A stretch of DNA of 64,000 bases from Thermosynechococcus sichuanensis E542 (GTDB lineage: Bacteria; Cyanobacteriota; Cyanobacteriia; Thermosynechococcales; Thermosynechococcaceae), in the NCBI RefSeq assembly GCF_003555505.1, contig NZ_CP032152.1, positions 2,527,001 to 2,591,000 on the forward strand. Direction: 5' to 3'. The position numbers and the translations under genes are program-made. Under the pieces are notes generated by a model, which saw nothing but the letters and a program-made list of their open reading frames with translations, did no database searches and was not told where the DNA came from. Shown here in pieces: positions 31,410 to 40,266 of the stretch (the stretch's first letter is position 1; the number at the start of each line of letters is the position of its first letter).

Positions 31410-31423
31410 GTTATCAAGGATAC
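31410..31423 (+). promoter_or_regulatory. Possible NtcA site upstream of cynS
   Basis: GTTATCAAGGATAC fits GT-N10-AC. TAAAGA at 31445-31450, 21 bases downstream, is a weak -10 candidate. cynS is an NtcA target in other cyanobacteria, which is the main support. Confidence 0.35.
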
Positions 31424-31488
31424 AGAAGTACAATCACTTTTTCCTAAAGACTTAAAAATGTTGTTTTTGCAAGCTGCGTGTCCCAAAC

Positions 31489-31926
31489 ATGATTCCAGAG
31501 ATCACTGTCAAGCTACTAAAAGCCAAGCGGGAGAAGGGGCTGACTTTTGCTGAATTAGGTCAACTGATTGGTCAAAGTGAAGTATTCACAGCAGCAGTTT
31601 TTTATCGTCAAGCGACTGCTACAGCCGACCAAGTCCAACAATTATCAAAAGCCCTAGAACTTCCAGAATCAGAATTGGTTGAACTAATGATTTATCCCGT
31701 TAAGGGCTTAGGTTCTACAGTGCCCACCGATCCCTTGATATACCGCTTTTACGAAATCATACAAGTCTATGGCCTACCCCTCAAGGACGTTATTCAAGAG
31801 AAATTTGGTGATGGAATCATGAGTGCGATTGATTTCACACTAGATGTTGAAAAGATAGAGGATCCCGCGGGTGCAAGGGTTAAAGTGATCATGAATGGTA
31901 AGTTCCTACCTTATAAAAAGTGGTAG
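31489..31926 (+). CDS. cynS: Cyanate hydratase (cyanase)
   Basis: Cyanase converts cyanate and bicarbonate to carbamate and CO2, releasing ammonium. The 145-residue protein has the catalytic triad R86, E89 and S112, offset by ten from E. coli R96, E99 and S122, in [11 protein letters not shown] and [13 protein letters not shown]. The N-terminal helix-turn-helix-like domain is also present ([16 protein letters not shown]). It is transcribed alone, divergently from ntcB. Confidence 0.96.
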   Translation: MIPEITVKLLKAKREKGLTFAELGQLIGQSEVFTAAVFYRQATATADQVQQLSKALELPESELVELMIYPVKGLGSTVPTDPLIYRFYEIIQVYGLPLKDVIQEKFGDGIMSAIDFTLDVEKIEDPAGARVKVIMNGKFLPYKKW

Positions 31927-32005
31927 CCATTGCAGTGTTCTGGGAGCAGCAACCTAGAATGAAAGTTTTTGGCACATTTTAATTCAGTTGTAATTCCTAT
32001 AGGAA

Positions 32006-32464
32006 TCACTTTGCCTCCTCAAACAGACCGTAATGGTGATGCTCACGGCAATAGACCCAAGTGGCTGGCTCATCTAGGTAGTATTCCTTTTTCCAAATGG
32101 GTAAGCGGTGTTTAATCTCGTCAATGATATAGGCGGCACCAGCAAAGGCTTGTTTGCGATGAGGGGCAGTAACCCCCACCCACACGGCAATCTCTCCAAG
32201 GGTCAGTTTTCCGTAGCGATGGCTAGCGATCGCCCCCAGTAGGTCAAATTTTTCAATGGCTTCTGTTAGAATTTGCTCCCCTTCTTTGAGAGCCAAGGCG
32301 GGATAAACCTCATATTCCAAGGCAGTGACGATCTTGCCGTGGTTATGATTGCGCACCCAGCCCTCAAAACTGACAAAGGCACCAGCGCTCAAATTGGCAA
32401 GGGGCTGCCATAACTGGGCTGGCTCTAGGGGAGCATTGGCTAGGGAAAACTGCTTGATCACCAT
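32006..32464 (-). CDS. moaE: Molybdopterin synthase catalytic subunit
   Basis: MoaE with thiocarboxylated MoaD inserts dithiolene sulphur into precursor Z to make molybdopterin. The 152-residue protein has FVGWVRNHN-like residues (FEGWVRNHNHGK), HRYGKLTLGEIAVWVGV, RKQAFAGAAYIIDEIKHRLP and IWKKE containing catalytic lysines. It is the last gene of the moeA-moaA-moaC/mobA-moaD-moaE transcript, 7 bp after moaD. Confidence 0.93.
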   Translation of the reverse strand: MVIKQFSLANAPLEPAQLWQPLANLSAGAFVSFEGWVRNHNHGKIVTALEYEVYPALALKEGEQILTEAIEKFDLLGAIASHRYGKLTLGEIAVWVGVTAPHRKQAFAGAAYIIDEIKHRLPIWKKEYYLDEPATWVYCREHHHYGLFEEAK

Positions 32465-32471
32465 TACTCAG

Positions 32472-32726
32472 CTAGCCCCCGGCAACAGGGGGAATAAAGA
32501 CGACTTTATCTCCAGCTCGTAGGGGGTGATCCAGTCCCATAAACGTATCATTCGCCGCCACCTTAACATGAGCTAGATCAAGAGTAAACCCATACTGCGC
32601 CTTCAGTTCTTGGTATAGCTCGCCATAGGTTTGGGCAGTGGTCACTCGCTCCTCCTCTTCGCACTGGCTCTGCTCCCGCAACTGAGCAAAATAGCGTAGA
32701 TAGACTGTTTTAGGCACGTCGGACAT
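32472..32726 (-). CDS. moaD: Molybdopterin synthase sulphur carrier subunit
   Basis: An 84-residue ubiquitin-like protein ending in the essential Gly-Gly (FIPPVAGG). MoeB would adenylate this terminus before sulphur transfer. It overlaps the end of the moaC-mobA fusion gene by 17 bp and lies 7 bp before moaE, consistent with coupled synthesis of the synthase subunits. Confidence 0.92.
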   Translation of the reverse strand: MSDVPKTVYLRYFAQLREQSQCEEEERVTTAQTYGELYQELKAQYGFTLDLAHVKVAANDTFMGLDHPLRAGDKVVFIPPVAGG

Positions 32727-33768
32727 GGTGTAGGGCTTCCAGATAATCTTCAGGGGTGTTGATGTTGGCAGTAATGGTGGGCTGGGGGGGGGTGATCCGC
32801 TGGCAGGGCGATCGCTGGAGAATTTTCACAGGGCAGTAGATTCCTTCGGCATAGGCAGCTTCAAACACTGGTAGAGCTTGGGGGGTATAAATGGCACACA
32901 GCGGCTCTGGAAACCCCTCTTGAGGATGGTGATAACAGGTGGCCACCACATCTTCGCGGTAGTGGTGCAGTAGGGGAGCCAAGGTTTCCAGCGTCAAATA
33001 GGGTAAGTCACAGGCCACGACCAGCCAGTTCACTTGGGGATAGGCACGCAAAGCCGTTAGGATGCCTGCAATGGGGCCAATCTGGGGAAGGGTATCTGTC
33101 AGCGTTGGCAAATCCGCAAGGGGGGTTCCCTGCCATTGGTTGGGTTGTGCCGAGAGAAAGACCTGTTCACAGGATTGAGCTAGTAAATTGTAGAGGTACT
33201 GGGCATGGGGTTCGCCGTAGTAGTCTAGAAGGGCTTTGGCCTGACCCATTCGCTGACTTTGGCCACCCGTGAGCACAAGCCCATAGAGGGGATATTGGCT
33301 GAGGGTTTTCTTGCCGCCACTTTTGGCTAGCAGGCGCACATCGCGAATCACAATGTGGGGGCTGAGGGCTTTGGCCATGTCGTAGATTGTCAGGGCTGCG
33401 ATCGCCACCCCATGGAGGCTTTCCATTTCCACCCCGGTGCGATCGCGGGTTTTCACCTCACAGCGCAGACGAATGTGTAGGCCACTCTCTCGGGACTCAA
33501 TATCCGTCTCAAAGTGACAACTGGTAATCGACAGTGCATGGCAAAAGGGAATCGCTTCAGCGGTGCGTTTTACCGCCATTGTGCCGGCAATAATCGCCGT
33601 TTGCACCACAGGTCCTTTCTTGAGAAAGAGATCTCCTCCTTGCACATAGGCCTGAAAGACCGGTGGCAATTCAATGAGGGCTTCTGCAACGGCGCGGCGA
33701 TCGCTCACGGCCTTCTCGCTAATGTCCACCATTTGGGGTTGTTGGTTTTCATTAATGTGGGAGAGCAT
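32710..33768 (-). CDS. MoaC-MobA fusion protein
   Basis: Residues about 1-155 are MoaC (LSHINENQQPQMVDIS, PFCHALSITSCHFETDI, TGVEMESLHGVAIAALTIYDM), the cyclic pyranopterin monophosphate synthase. Residues about 162-352 are MobA (GLVLTGGQSQRMGQAKALL, VACDLPYLTLE, FPEPLCAIYTP), which attaches GMP to molybdopterin. Thus an early and a late cofactor step share one polypeptide. The MobA product is the dinucleotide form NarB needs. The start at 33768 is typical for MoaC and follows GGAGG. A longer form from 33798 would overlap moaA. Confidence 0.93.
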   Translation of the reverse strand: MLSHINENQQPQMVDISEKAVSDRRAVAEALIELPPVFQAYVQGGDLFLKKGPVVQTAIIAGTMAVKRTAEAIPFCHALSITSCHFETDIESRESGLHIRLRCEVKTRDRTGVEMESLHGVAIAALTIYDMAKALSPHIVIRDVRLLAKSGGKKTLSQYPLYGLVLTGGQSQRMGQAKALLDYYGEPHAQYLYNLLAQSCEQVFLSAQPNQWQGTPLADLPTLTDTLPQIGPIAGILTALRAYPQVNWLVVACDLPYLTLETLAPLLHHYREDVVATCYHHPQEGFPEPLCAIYTPQALPVFEAAYAEGIYCPVKILQRSPCQRITPPQPTITANINTPEDYLEALHHVRRA

Positions 33769-33772
33769 CCTC

Positions 33773-34738
33773 CTAGCCTCCAATCTGGTGCATGGCATGG
33801 TGTACTTCTGCTCCGCGCAGACTGGGTTTCATGCCCAACATTTGCTCATAGGCGGCATACCGTTCCCTTTGACTGAGTCCCCGCAGCGACACTCCCGCCT
33901 CCTTAAATAGACACGCCCGTAGGATACCGTCCGCAGATAATCGCCAGCGAGAGCAGTGGCCACAGAAGGGTTGGGATTCTGAGGCAATAAAGCCAATCTG
34001 CCCACCACAGGCCGTCTCAAAGTTAAAGGAGGTGGAATCCAAGGGACGCGGCACAGGGCGCAGATCATAGTGTTGACGTAAGCGCTCAATCATTGCCGCC
34101 GCACTAATAAAGCGATCGCTCCCCAAATGACAAGCATAGCCAATGCGCATCAGTTCCAAAAAGCGCACCTCAATTCCCAACCCCTTGGCGTACTCCACCA
34201 TCGGCACCAGTTCATGGTCATTCACCCCCCCCATCACCACCATGTTTAGCTTCACTTGAAATCCTTGTTGCACCGCAGTGGCCACCGCCGCCTTCACCGT
34301 GTCCAAATAGTGGCCATGACTAATCGCCGCAAAGGTTTGGGGGTCGAGGCTATCCAGACTAATATTCAAACGGCGTACCCCATAGTGTGCCAAGAGGGGC
34401 AAAAAGGGCACAAGACGAATCCCATTCGTGGTTAGGCTCAGTTCTGGCACACCCACTGCCGCCAAGGCGGCCACAATCTCCGCAAACTCAACCCGCAGGA
34501 GCGGTTCACCCCCCGTGAGGCGCACAGACTCAATCCCCAATTCCACCAATTCAGCCACAATCGTGGCATACTCTGCCGGGGTTAGATAGGTCTGGGGGGA
34601 CATAAAAGCAGCATCCACTGGCATACAGTAGGTACAGCGCAAATTACAGCGATCGGTAACCGACAGGCGTAACTTGCGAATTTGTCGCCCCTGAGCATCC
34701 CTCAGGCGTTGGCTGGGGGCAGTAGTGGCCACAACCAT
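33773..34738 (-). CDS. moaA: GTP 3',8-cyclase MoaA
   Basis: MoaA is the radical SAM enzyme that begins molybdenum cofactor synthesis from GTP. It has the SAM cluster motif CNLRCTYC, the second cluster Cys in CGHCSRWRLSADGILRAC, ESVRLTGGEPLLR, and the conserved C-terminal Gly-Gly (HQIGG). The start MVVATTAPSQ at 34738 gives 321 residues. An in-frame start at 34771 would overlap moeA by 28 bases. It follows moeA and precedes the moaC-mobA gene by about 4 bp. Confidence 0.95.
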   Translation of the reverse strand: MVVATTAPSQRLRDAQGRQIRKLRLSVTDRCNLRCTYCMPVDAAFMSPQTYLTPAEYATIVAELVELGIESVRLTGGEPLLRVEFAEIVAALAAVGVPELSLTTNGIRLVPFLPLLAHYGVRRLNISLDSLDPQTFAAISHGHYLDTVKAAVATAVQQGFQVKLNMVVMGGVNDHELVPMVEYAKGLGIEVRFLELMRIGYACHLGSDRFISAAAMIERLRQHYDLRPVPRPLDSTSFNFETACGGQIGFIASESQPFCGHCSRWRLSADGILRACLFKEAGVSLRGLSQRERYAAYEQMLGMKPSLRGAEVHHAMHQIGG

Positions 34739-34743
34739 CAGTC

Positions 34744-35919
34744 CTAACTCCACGGAAAATAGCGATAGCATTCCCCGGCGGCAAAGACAGCTTGAGAGGC
34801 CGGCAGTTCTAGAAATCCATCACTATCAGCCAAGGCCAAAAAATCACCAGAGTTGTGCATCGGACGGGGGTGGGCAATCAGTTCAGCGGTTTTCGTGGTT
34901 TCTAGTTTAACGGGTAAAAAGTAGGTTAAGGGCTGCTCAAAAGCAAAGGGAGTGGCTAAGCGGGCATAGAGGGGCGGCATGTCCAAGACATAGCGGTGTA
35001 GGCACACCAAACTGGAGACAGGGTTCCCCGGTAAGCCAAAGACCGCCGTTTGCTGACGGTGATCCACCCCAAACCAGAGGGGTTTTCCGGGGCACTGGGC
35101 AACCCCGTGAATATATTGCTCCACCCCCTGATCACGCCACAGTTGGGGTAAATAGTCAAACTTGCCCTTAGAAACGCCGCCGCAGTAAATCAGCAGATCA
35201 TACTCTTGGCTTGCTTGGCGATAGTGGGTTGCCAGTTGCACCGGATCATCGGGCAAATGGATGATGCTGACTTGGGCATACCCTTGGCGCTTCAGGGCAG
35301 CCATTAGAGCGTAGGCATTGGAGAGGCGCAGTTGATGGGGTTGCGGCACGTGGTCTGGGGGAAGCAGTTCATTACCTGTGGCAACAATTTGCGTGCGTGG
35401 CCTGCGCTGCACACGAACTTCGGTCTGTCCCACAGAGGCGAGGATGCCCCAAGCCGGACTGTGTAGCGGGGTACCTGCCGCAAGCACCTGTTGACCCGCC
35501 GGCGCGTCACTGCCACAGCGGTGGACAAATTGATAGGGCGACCAGGGTTCGGGGTGGCGGATATAGGCCATGCCGTCTCGAATCTCTAGGACTTCATAGG
35601 GAATAACCAGATCGCAGCCTTGGGGCAATGCGGCACCAGTCATCACTTCAAAGCAGGCCTGTGGATCCGTCAACATGGGGGGAACCTCACCAGCAGGGAC
35701 AACTCCCAAAATTGGAAAGGCGCGCTGACCAGATTCATAGGCTGCCCATCGCAGTGCAATGCCGTCCATCATGATGCGGTCAATGGGCGGGTAGGGGCGA
35801 TCGCTGCTAATGGCTTCCGCCAGTCGGCTGTACCGAGGCTCAGTCAAAGGGACGGTCTCTGTACCCCAATCGGGCAAATGTTGCTGAATCAGGTGAACGG
35901 CTGTTTCAACGGAAATCAT
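34744..35919 (-). CDS. moeA: Molybdopterin molybdenumtransferase MoeA
   Basis: MoeA inserts molybdate into adenylated molybdopterin. The 391-residue protein has MMDGIALRW, EVMTGAALPQGCDLVIPYE, VATGNELL, the substrate loop YCGGVSKGKFDYLPQL and VFGLPGNPVSSLVC. First gene of the five-gene cofactor operon. Its stop lies 5 bp before the moaA start. MogA/MobB genes are not seen here. Confidence 0.95.
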   Translation of the reverse strand: MISVETAVHLIQQHLPDWGTETVPLTEPRYSRLAEAISSDRPYPPIDRIMMDGIALRWAAYESGQRAFPILGVVPAGEVPPMLTDPQACFEVMTGAALPQGCDLVIPYEVLEIRDGMAYIRHPEPWSPYQFVHRCGSDAPAGQQVLAAGTPLHSPAWGILASVGQTEVRVQRRPRTQIVATGNELLPPDHVPQPHQLRLSNAYALMAALKRQGYAQVSIIHLPDDPVQLATHYRQASQEYDLLIYCGGVSKGKFDYLPQLWRDQGVEQYIHGVAQCPGKPLWFGVDHRQQTAVFGLPGNPVSSLVCLHRYVLDMPPLYARLATPFAFEQPLTYFLPVKLETTKTAELIAHPRPMHNSGDFLALADSDGFLELPASQAVFAAGECYRYFPWS

Positions 35920-35931
35920 TTGCTAGACAAG

Positions 35932-36609
35932 TTAACTCCGAAATAGGCGACAGTAGAGGGTTTCGTGCTGCATACTGGCGAGGGCTAAGCCCAAGGTAGA
36001 GCTTTCTAAGTTATCGTCAGTCACCTTCAAGCTCTGCTGCACCGTCTGCTGGATGTGGGGCTGAAGTTGACGCAGGAGAACTTGACCCGCCCTTTGGCCA
36101 AGGGGAATGAGTTTCACCGCTGCATTGATGAGGGTGGTGCCCCAACTGTGGAGATAGCCTAGAAGGGCTGTTTCTAGGGGAATATCGGCAAGGGCAGTGG
36201 CAATGCAAAAGGCGACACTGACATTCCAAGGGTAGGGCTGACCCGTCTGAAGGTCTGGGGGGAGGCGATCAAGGGCAGCGACGAGGCTAATCAACGCCGT
36301 TCCCATTTGCCAATTTTGGGCACGCAGTTCAGCACTTTCGCGGGCAGCCGAGAGCCACGCATTCCAGCGGTGAACAGCGTCAAAATCACCCTTGGCGATC
36401 GCCCGATAAACCCGCACCATCACGGCCGTCTCCAACTGGGCACTGCCAAAGGCCAATTCAAAGGCCAACCAGTCCTGTACCGCTGCTGCTGAAGTAATTT
36501 TGCCTTGGGCAATCAAGGTTTCCAAGCCCTCGGAGTAGTTAAAGCCACCAATGGGCAAAGCAGGACTCACCCACTGGAGTAGGGTTAATAGGGCGGCATC
36601 AGTGAGCAT
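35932..36609 (-). CDS. ureF: Urease accessory protein UreF
   Basis: UreF works with UreD and UreG to deliver nickel to apo-urease. The protein has LLQWVSPALPIGGFNYSEGLE, RLPPDL, AFCIATALADIPLETALLGYLHSW and the C-terminal family pattern LALASMQHETLYCRLFRS. The ATG at 36609 gives 225 residues and overlaps the ureE end by about 11 bases; an ATG at 36648 would overlap it further. Last gene of the kinase-ureE-ureF transcript. Urease structural genes are not in the window. Confidence 0.9.
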   Translation of the reverse strand: MLTDAALLTLLQWVSPALPIGGFNYSEGLETLIAQGKITSAAAVQDWLAFELAFGSAQLETAVMVRVYRAIAKGDFDAVHRWNAWLSAARESAELRAQNWQMGTALISLVAALDRLPPDLQTGQPYPWNVSVAFCIATALADIPLETALLGYLHSWGTTLINAAVKLIPLGQRAGQVLLRQLQPHIQQTVQQSLKVTDDNLESSTLGLALASMQHETLYCRLFRS

Positions 36610-37033
36610 GGTAGGCACCGCGTTCGGGACAAAAGGGAGCCACTTCAAAGGTCACCGTCAAGCCGCGCTGTTCCAGCATGGTTTGCAATACCGCATCCGC
36701 ACCCAAGCGGAGATAATCGGTGTGAATTTCCAAGGGAACATGGCGATTTCCGAGATGGTAAGCTGCCTGTAGAAGGCCAAGGGGAGTGGCGGCCATCACC
36801 TTTAGCGTCGGTTCGGCTTTAGCCTGAACCATGACTATCACGGTGCCTTCCTCGTTCTGAAGGCGATCGCCCGGCTGTAGGGTGATGCCACGGGGCAACT
36901 TCAAATAGAGGGATTCTCCCTCATCACTGTGGCAATGGAGACGACTGCGGCAGCGTTCCTCTGCAGTCAATGAGAGGTGCAACTGACGGGCATTTTCCAA
37001 AATTGTGGGGCAAAGTTGCGTCAGTGTGAACAT
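36599..37033 (-). CDS. ureE: Urease accessory protein UreE (nickel chaperone)
   Basis: UreE binds nickel and donates it to the UreDFG complex. The 144-residue protein has CHSDEGESLYLKLPRGITLQPGD at its N-domain and LLQAAYHLGNRHVPLEI, the family metal-binding region. It has no long His-rich tail; only GAYHAH remains at the end. Its ATG overlaps the upstream kinase stop as TAATG, so it is translationally coupled to the kinase. Confidence 0.9.
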   Translation of the reverse strand: MFTLTQLCPTILENARQLHLSLTAEERCRSRLHCHSDEGESLYLKLPRGITLQPGDRLQNEEGTVIVMVQAKAEPTLKVMAATPLGLLQAAYHLGNRHVPLEIHTDYLRLGADAVLQTMLEQRGLTVTFEVAPFCPERGAYHAH

Positions 37034-40000
37034 TAGACAAGCGTTAATTCAACAATTTTATCAAAGCGGAACGTTTTCACCAGTTGCTGAAGCCCCTCAA
37101 TCAAGGCCGCTTCCTCAGGGGGGATTTCAGCAATCAGTTCGCGAATGCGCTTAGCATTGAGCTTTTTGGCGGCCTCTTGAAGTTCAGCAATCCAAGGGCG
37201 CGGCATCACCATTAGGGCGGCTGGATCCAGCACCTGCGGACGAGGGGAAACTGGGGAGGGCGGAGCATCCTCGTAGGCATACTCTAGGTTTAACTGGGCG
37301 GCCAGTCGTTCAAAAATCGTTTGCGGACGGAAGGGCTTGGCAATGTAGTCATCACAACCAAGGTTGAGGAGTTCTAGCTTGTCCTGCTCAAAGCTACTGG
37401 CGGTCACCGCAAGAATTTTGGGGGGGCAAACCGCTTCGCCGCGTCGCAGGCGATCGCCCACTTCTTTTTTGATCTGTCGCGTTGCCGTTTTGCCATCCAT
37501 CACGGGCATGCGAATATCCATCAGAATGGCATGGGGCTGCCATTCTCGCCAGATCTCCACCGCCTCTTGACCATTGCCCGCTTCTCGACAGCGAAAGCCC
37601 ACGGGTTCTAGGAGTTGAGTCAGGAGTTGGCGGTTTTCGGGAATATCATCCACCACCAGAATGCGGACTTCTGAGGTGGGCGATCGCAGGCCAACCACGG
37701 TTTGTGTCCTTTCCTCCTGTAGTGCTTGGGGATCGCCAAGGCCAATGTTGATCTCGAAGTAAAAGCGACTTCCCTGCCCCTTGATGCTCTGTACCTGAAT
37801 ATCGCCCCCCATTAATTGCACAAACTGGCGACTAATGGCCAACCCCAGACCGGTGCCTTCGCTGACTTTTTTACTGCTATCGGTTTGAACAAAGGGCTGA
37901 AAGAGCATTTTCAACTCCTGTGGCGTCATGCCAATACCCGTATCGCTGACTTCAAAGGCCAGTCGCGGCGGTTCTTGGGCTTTATAGCTGACCTTAAGGG
38001 AGACGCCCCCCTTTTGCGTGAATTTAATGCCATTGCCCAAGAGGTTCACCAATACTTGGCGGAGCTTCATTTCATCGGTGGTGACGGCCACCGGCAGATT
38101 GGCGGGCAAATCAAAGACGAGACGTAACCCTTTAGCTTCAGCTCGCACCTTGAGCATTTCTTCGAGGGTTTGCAGCATGCGCCGTAGATCAAAGGTGGTT
38201 TCCTGTAGCGTGATGCGCCCAGCTTCAATTTTGGCCATGTCAAGAACATCGTTAATCAAACCCAAAAGGTGTTCACCGCTGCGGTTAATCTTTTCAAGGG
38301 TTTGCCGATGCTGCGGGGCAAGGGTGCGATCGCTGAGCAAAATTTGACTAAAGCCAAGAATGGCATTGAGGGGGGTGCGCAGTTCATGGCTCATATTGGC
38401 AAGGAAAATACTTTTGGCTTTGTTAGCGGCTTCTGCGGCTTCCTTGGCCTTGAGTAGCTCCCGCTCTGCTTGATGGCGTTGATGGGCCGCAAGGGCAATT
38501 GTGACGATATCCGCAACATTGGAGACAAAACTGCGTTCCTCCACCAGCCAAGCCCGATGCTCGCCAATACTCTCAACACAGATTACCCCCAATAATTGGC
38601 CGTTGAAGATGATCGGCGCATCAATGCGGGAATACACCCGCTGGAGTTTGGCATACTCCCGCAGTTCGTGGGTGCGGGGATCCGTGAGTAAATCATTGAC
38701 CACAAGGGGTTCCCCTGTGCGCAGTCGTTTCAGGTACTCCGGATAAGGGGGTTGGGTGAGGTACGTGGGTTGGGCATGGTTATTGGCAGCAGGGTCATAC
38801 TGCACAACGCACTTGAGGCGATCGCCTTGGAGTTCCCACGCTGAAGCCCGCTGCACACGTAGGGTTGTTGCTGTTACTTGAATAATCTCCTGCAACGCCA
38901 TGCGAAAGTGCCCCTGCTGCACATGGGGAGATTGGCTTAGTTGCACCAAGGCTACATTGTGGTCATGGAGTACCCGTTCTTTTTCGAGCAGTTGTTGATT
39001 GGCAGCCTCAAGGGCCGCAGTACGGTGCGTCACTTCCTCTTCGAGGCGTTGATTAAAGCGATGGAGTTCAGCAAAACTCTCTTGGAGTTGCCCCGCCATA
39101 TCGAGAAAGGTTCGTCCCAAGTTCCCCACTTCATCTTGGCTGTGGATGTCCACATCCCCTTCAATGGCTAGGTCACCCGCTGCAATTTTGTGGGCTGCCG
39201 CATCCAACTTTTGAATTGGGCGCACCATGTAGCCTGTGACCCCCCAAGTCACCAGACTAATCAGACAGAAAGAGACCACGAGAACGAGCAGTCCCGCCCG
39301 CGTTTCTTCGTGGATAAAGGCCAAAAGGGTAGCTTCATTCAGGCGAATCGCCAGACTCCAGCCGGTTTGGGAAATCGGGGTGTAAAAGACCCATTGCCGC
39401 TCATTGGAAGTCCAATCCGTCATCCAGAGATGGCCACTTTGGCCCCTAACCATTGCTTTGCCCAAGGCCTCAAGATCACTGCGATTTTCTTCCTTGGCAA
39501 TGTAGAAAATGGACTGGCCAATAAACTGAGGATCGCCATGAAAGATAATCCGTCCCTTGCGATCCAAAACAAAAAATTGCTCCTCCTTCAGGCCTTGGAT
39601 ATTGATTTGTCTTTGTAGCGTCTCCAGCGCCACATCCACGGTGGCCACCCCCCGCACTTTCCCCTGACGACGAAAAGGAACGGAATACGTAACCATCCAG
39701 ACATCCCCTGCCCCCTCATCAAAGTAGGGGTCACTCCAGCGGGGTTGGCCAGTGCGGATCGTCTCACTATACCAGTCCCATTTGGGTTGCGTGTAGTCGT
39801 AGATGCGACCCGTGTCTTTTTGTACCAGTGTGCCGTTGTTTTTATAAACGTAGGGGGCAAAGAGCCGTTTGCGGGGGGAAAAGCTGTAGGGGGTAAAGGC
39901 GATCGCCACCCCATAGGCCAGATTATTCATTTCCACATTGCGGCGCAGAAAGGAATACAGTTGCTGCTCACTGGCCATCGGGAAAGCCTCTAGGGCATGG

Positions 40001-40215
40001 GCACTGGCGGTTGCCAGCTCTGCCATCTGCTCTAGGTTGTCATCAAATTGAGTTGCATAGAGGGACACCATGGCCTGCTGCCACTCTTTATAGTCAGCGG
40101 TACTGCGGCGAATCACCCGCCCGCGAATGTAGAAAAACAGGCCTGTGTAGATGACAACAATTGGTAGGAGCGTCCCCAGCAAGAGCTTATGGCGAAAGGA
40201 TAGCTTGCTCAGCAT
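37033..40215 (-). CDS. Hybrid sensor histidine kinase coupled to urease accessory genes
   Basis: The 1060-residue protein has a first membrane helix (about 11-30), a periplasmic dCache/CHASE-like sensor (35-300), a second helix (307-330), HAMP (331-385) and a coiled coil. A GAF domain follows (about 430-580), then HisKA with phosphoacceptor H610 in [16 protein letters not shown]. The HATPase domain (710-830) carries DTGIGM and GTGLGL, and the receiver (850-970) has D900 in [13 protein letters not shown] helical tail (about 1000-1060) may be another phosphotransfer or output element. The stimulus is unknown. Overlap with ureE (TAATG) suggests a link to nitrogen, urea or nickel, but this is inference. 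Confidence 0.9.
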   Translation of the reverse strand: MLSKLSFRHKLLLGTLLPIVVIYTGLFFYIRGRVIRRSTADYKEWQQAMVSLYATQFDDNLEQMAELATASAHALEAFPMASEQQLYSFLRRNVEMNNLAYGVAIAFTPYSFSPRKRLFAPYVYKNNGTLVQKDTGRIYDYTQPKWDWYSETIRTGQPRWSDPYFDEGAGDVWMVTYSVPFRRQGKVRGVATVDVALETLQRQINIQGLKEEQFFVLDRKGRIIFHGDPQFIGQSIFYIAKEENRSDLEALGKAMVRGQSGHLWMTDWTSNERQWVFYTPISQTGWSLAIRLNEATLLAFIHEETRAGLLVLVVSFCLISLVTWGVTGYMVRPIQKLDAAAHKIAAGDLAIEGDVDIHSQDEVGNLGRTFLDMAGQLQESFAELHRFNQRLEEEVTHRTAALEAANQQLLEKERVLHDHNVALVQLSQSPHVQQGHFRMALQEIIQVTATTLRVQRASAWELQGDRLKCVVQYDPAANNHAQPTYLTQPPYPEYLKRLRTGEPLVVNDLLTDPRTHELREYAKLQRVYSRIDAPIIFNGQLLGVICVESIGEHRAWLVEERSFVSNVADIVTIALAAHQRHQAERELLKAKEAAEAANKAKSIFLANMSHELRTPLNAILGFSQILLSDRTLAPQHRQTLEKINRSGEHLLGLINDVLDMAKIEAGRITLQETTFDLRRMLQTLEEMLKVRAEAKGLRLVFDLPANLPVAVTTDEMKLRQVLVNLLGNGIKFTQKGGVSLKVSYKAQEPPRLAFEVSDTGIGMTPQELKMLFQPFVQTDSSKKVSEGTGLGLAISRQFVQLMGGDIQVQSIKGQGSRFYFEINIGLGDPQALQEERTQTVVGLRSPTSEVRILVVDDIPENRQLLTQLLEPVGFRCREAGNGQEAVEIWREWQPHAILMDIRMPVMDGKTATRQIKKEVGDRLRRGEAVCPPKILAVTASSFEQDKLELLNLGCDDYIAKPFRPQTIFERLAAQLNLEYAYEDAPPSPVSPRPQVLDPAALMVMPRPWIAELQEAAKKLNAKRIRELIAEIPPEEAALIEGLQQLVKTFRFDKIVELTLV

Positions 40216-40266
40216 GGCGATCGCCCTCCGTAGGCTTTAGGCGGCCTAAAAAGGCCAATCTTCCCT

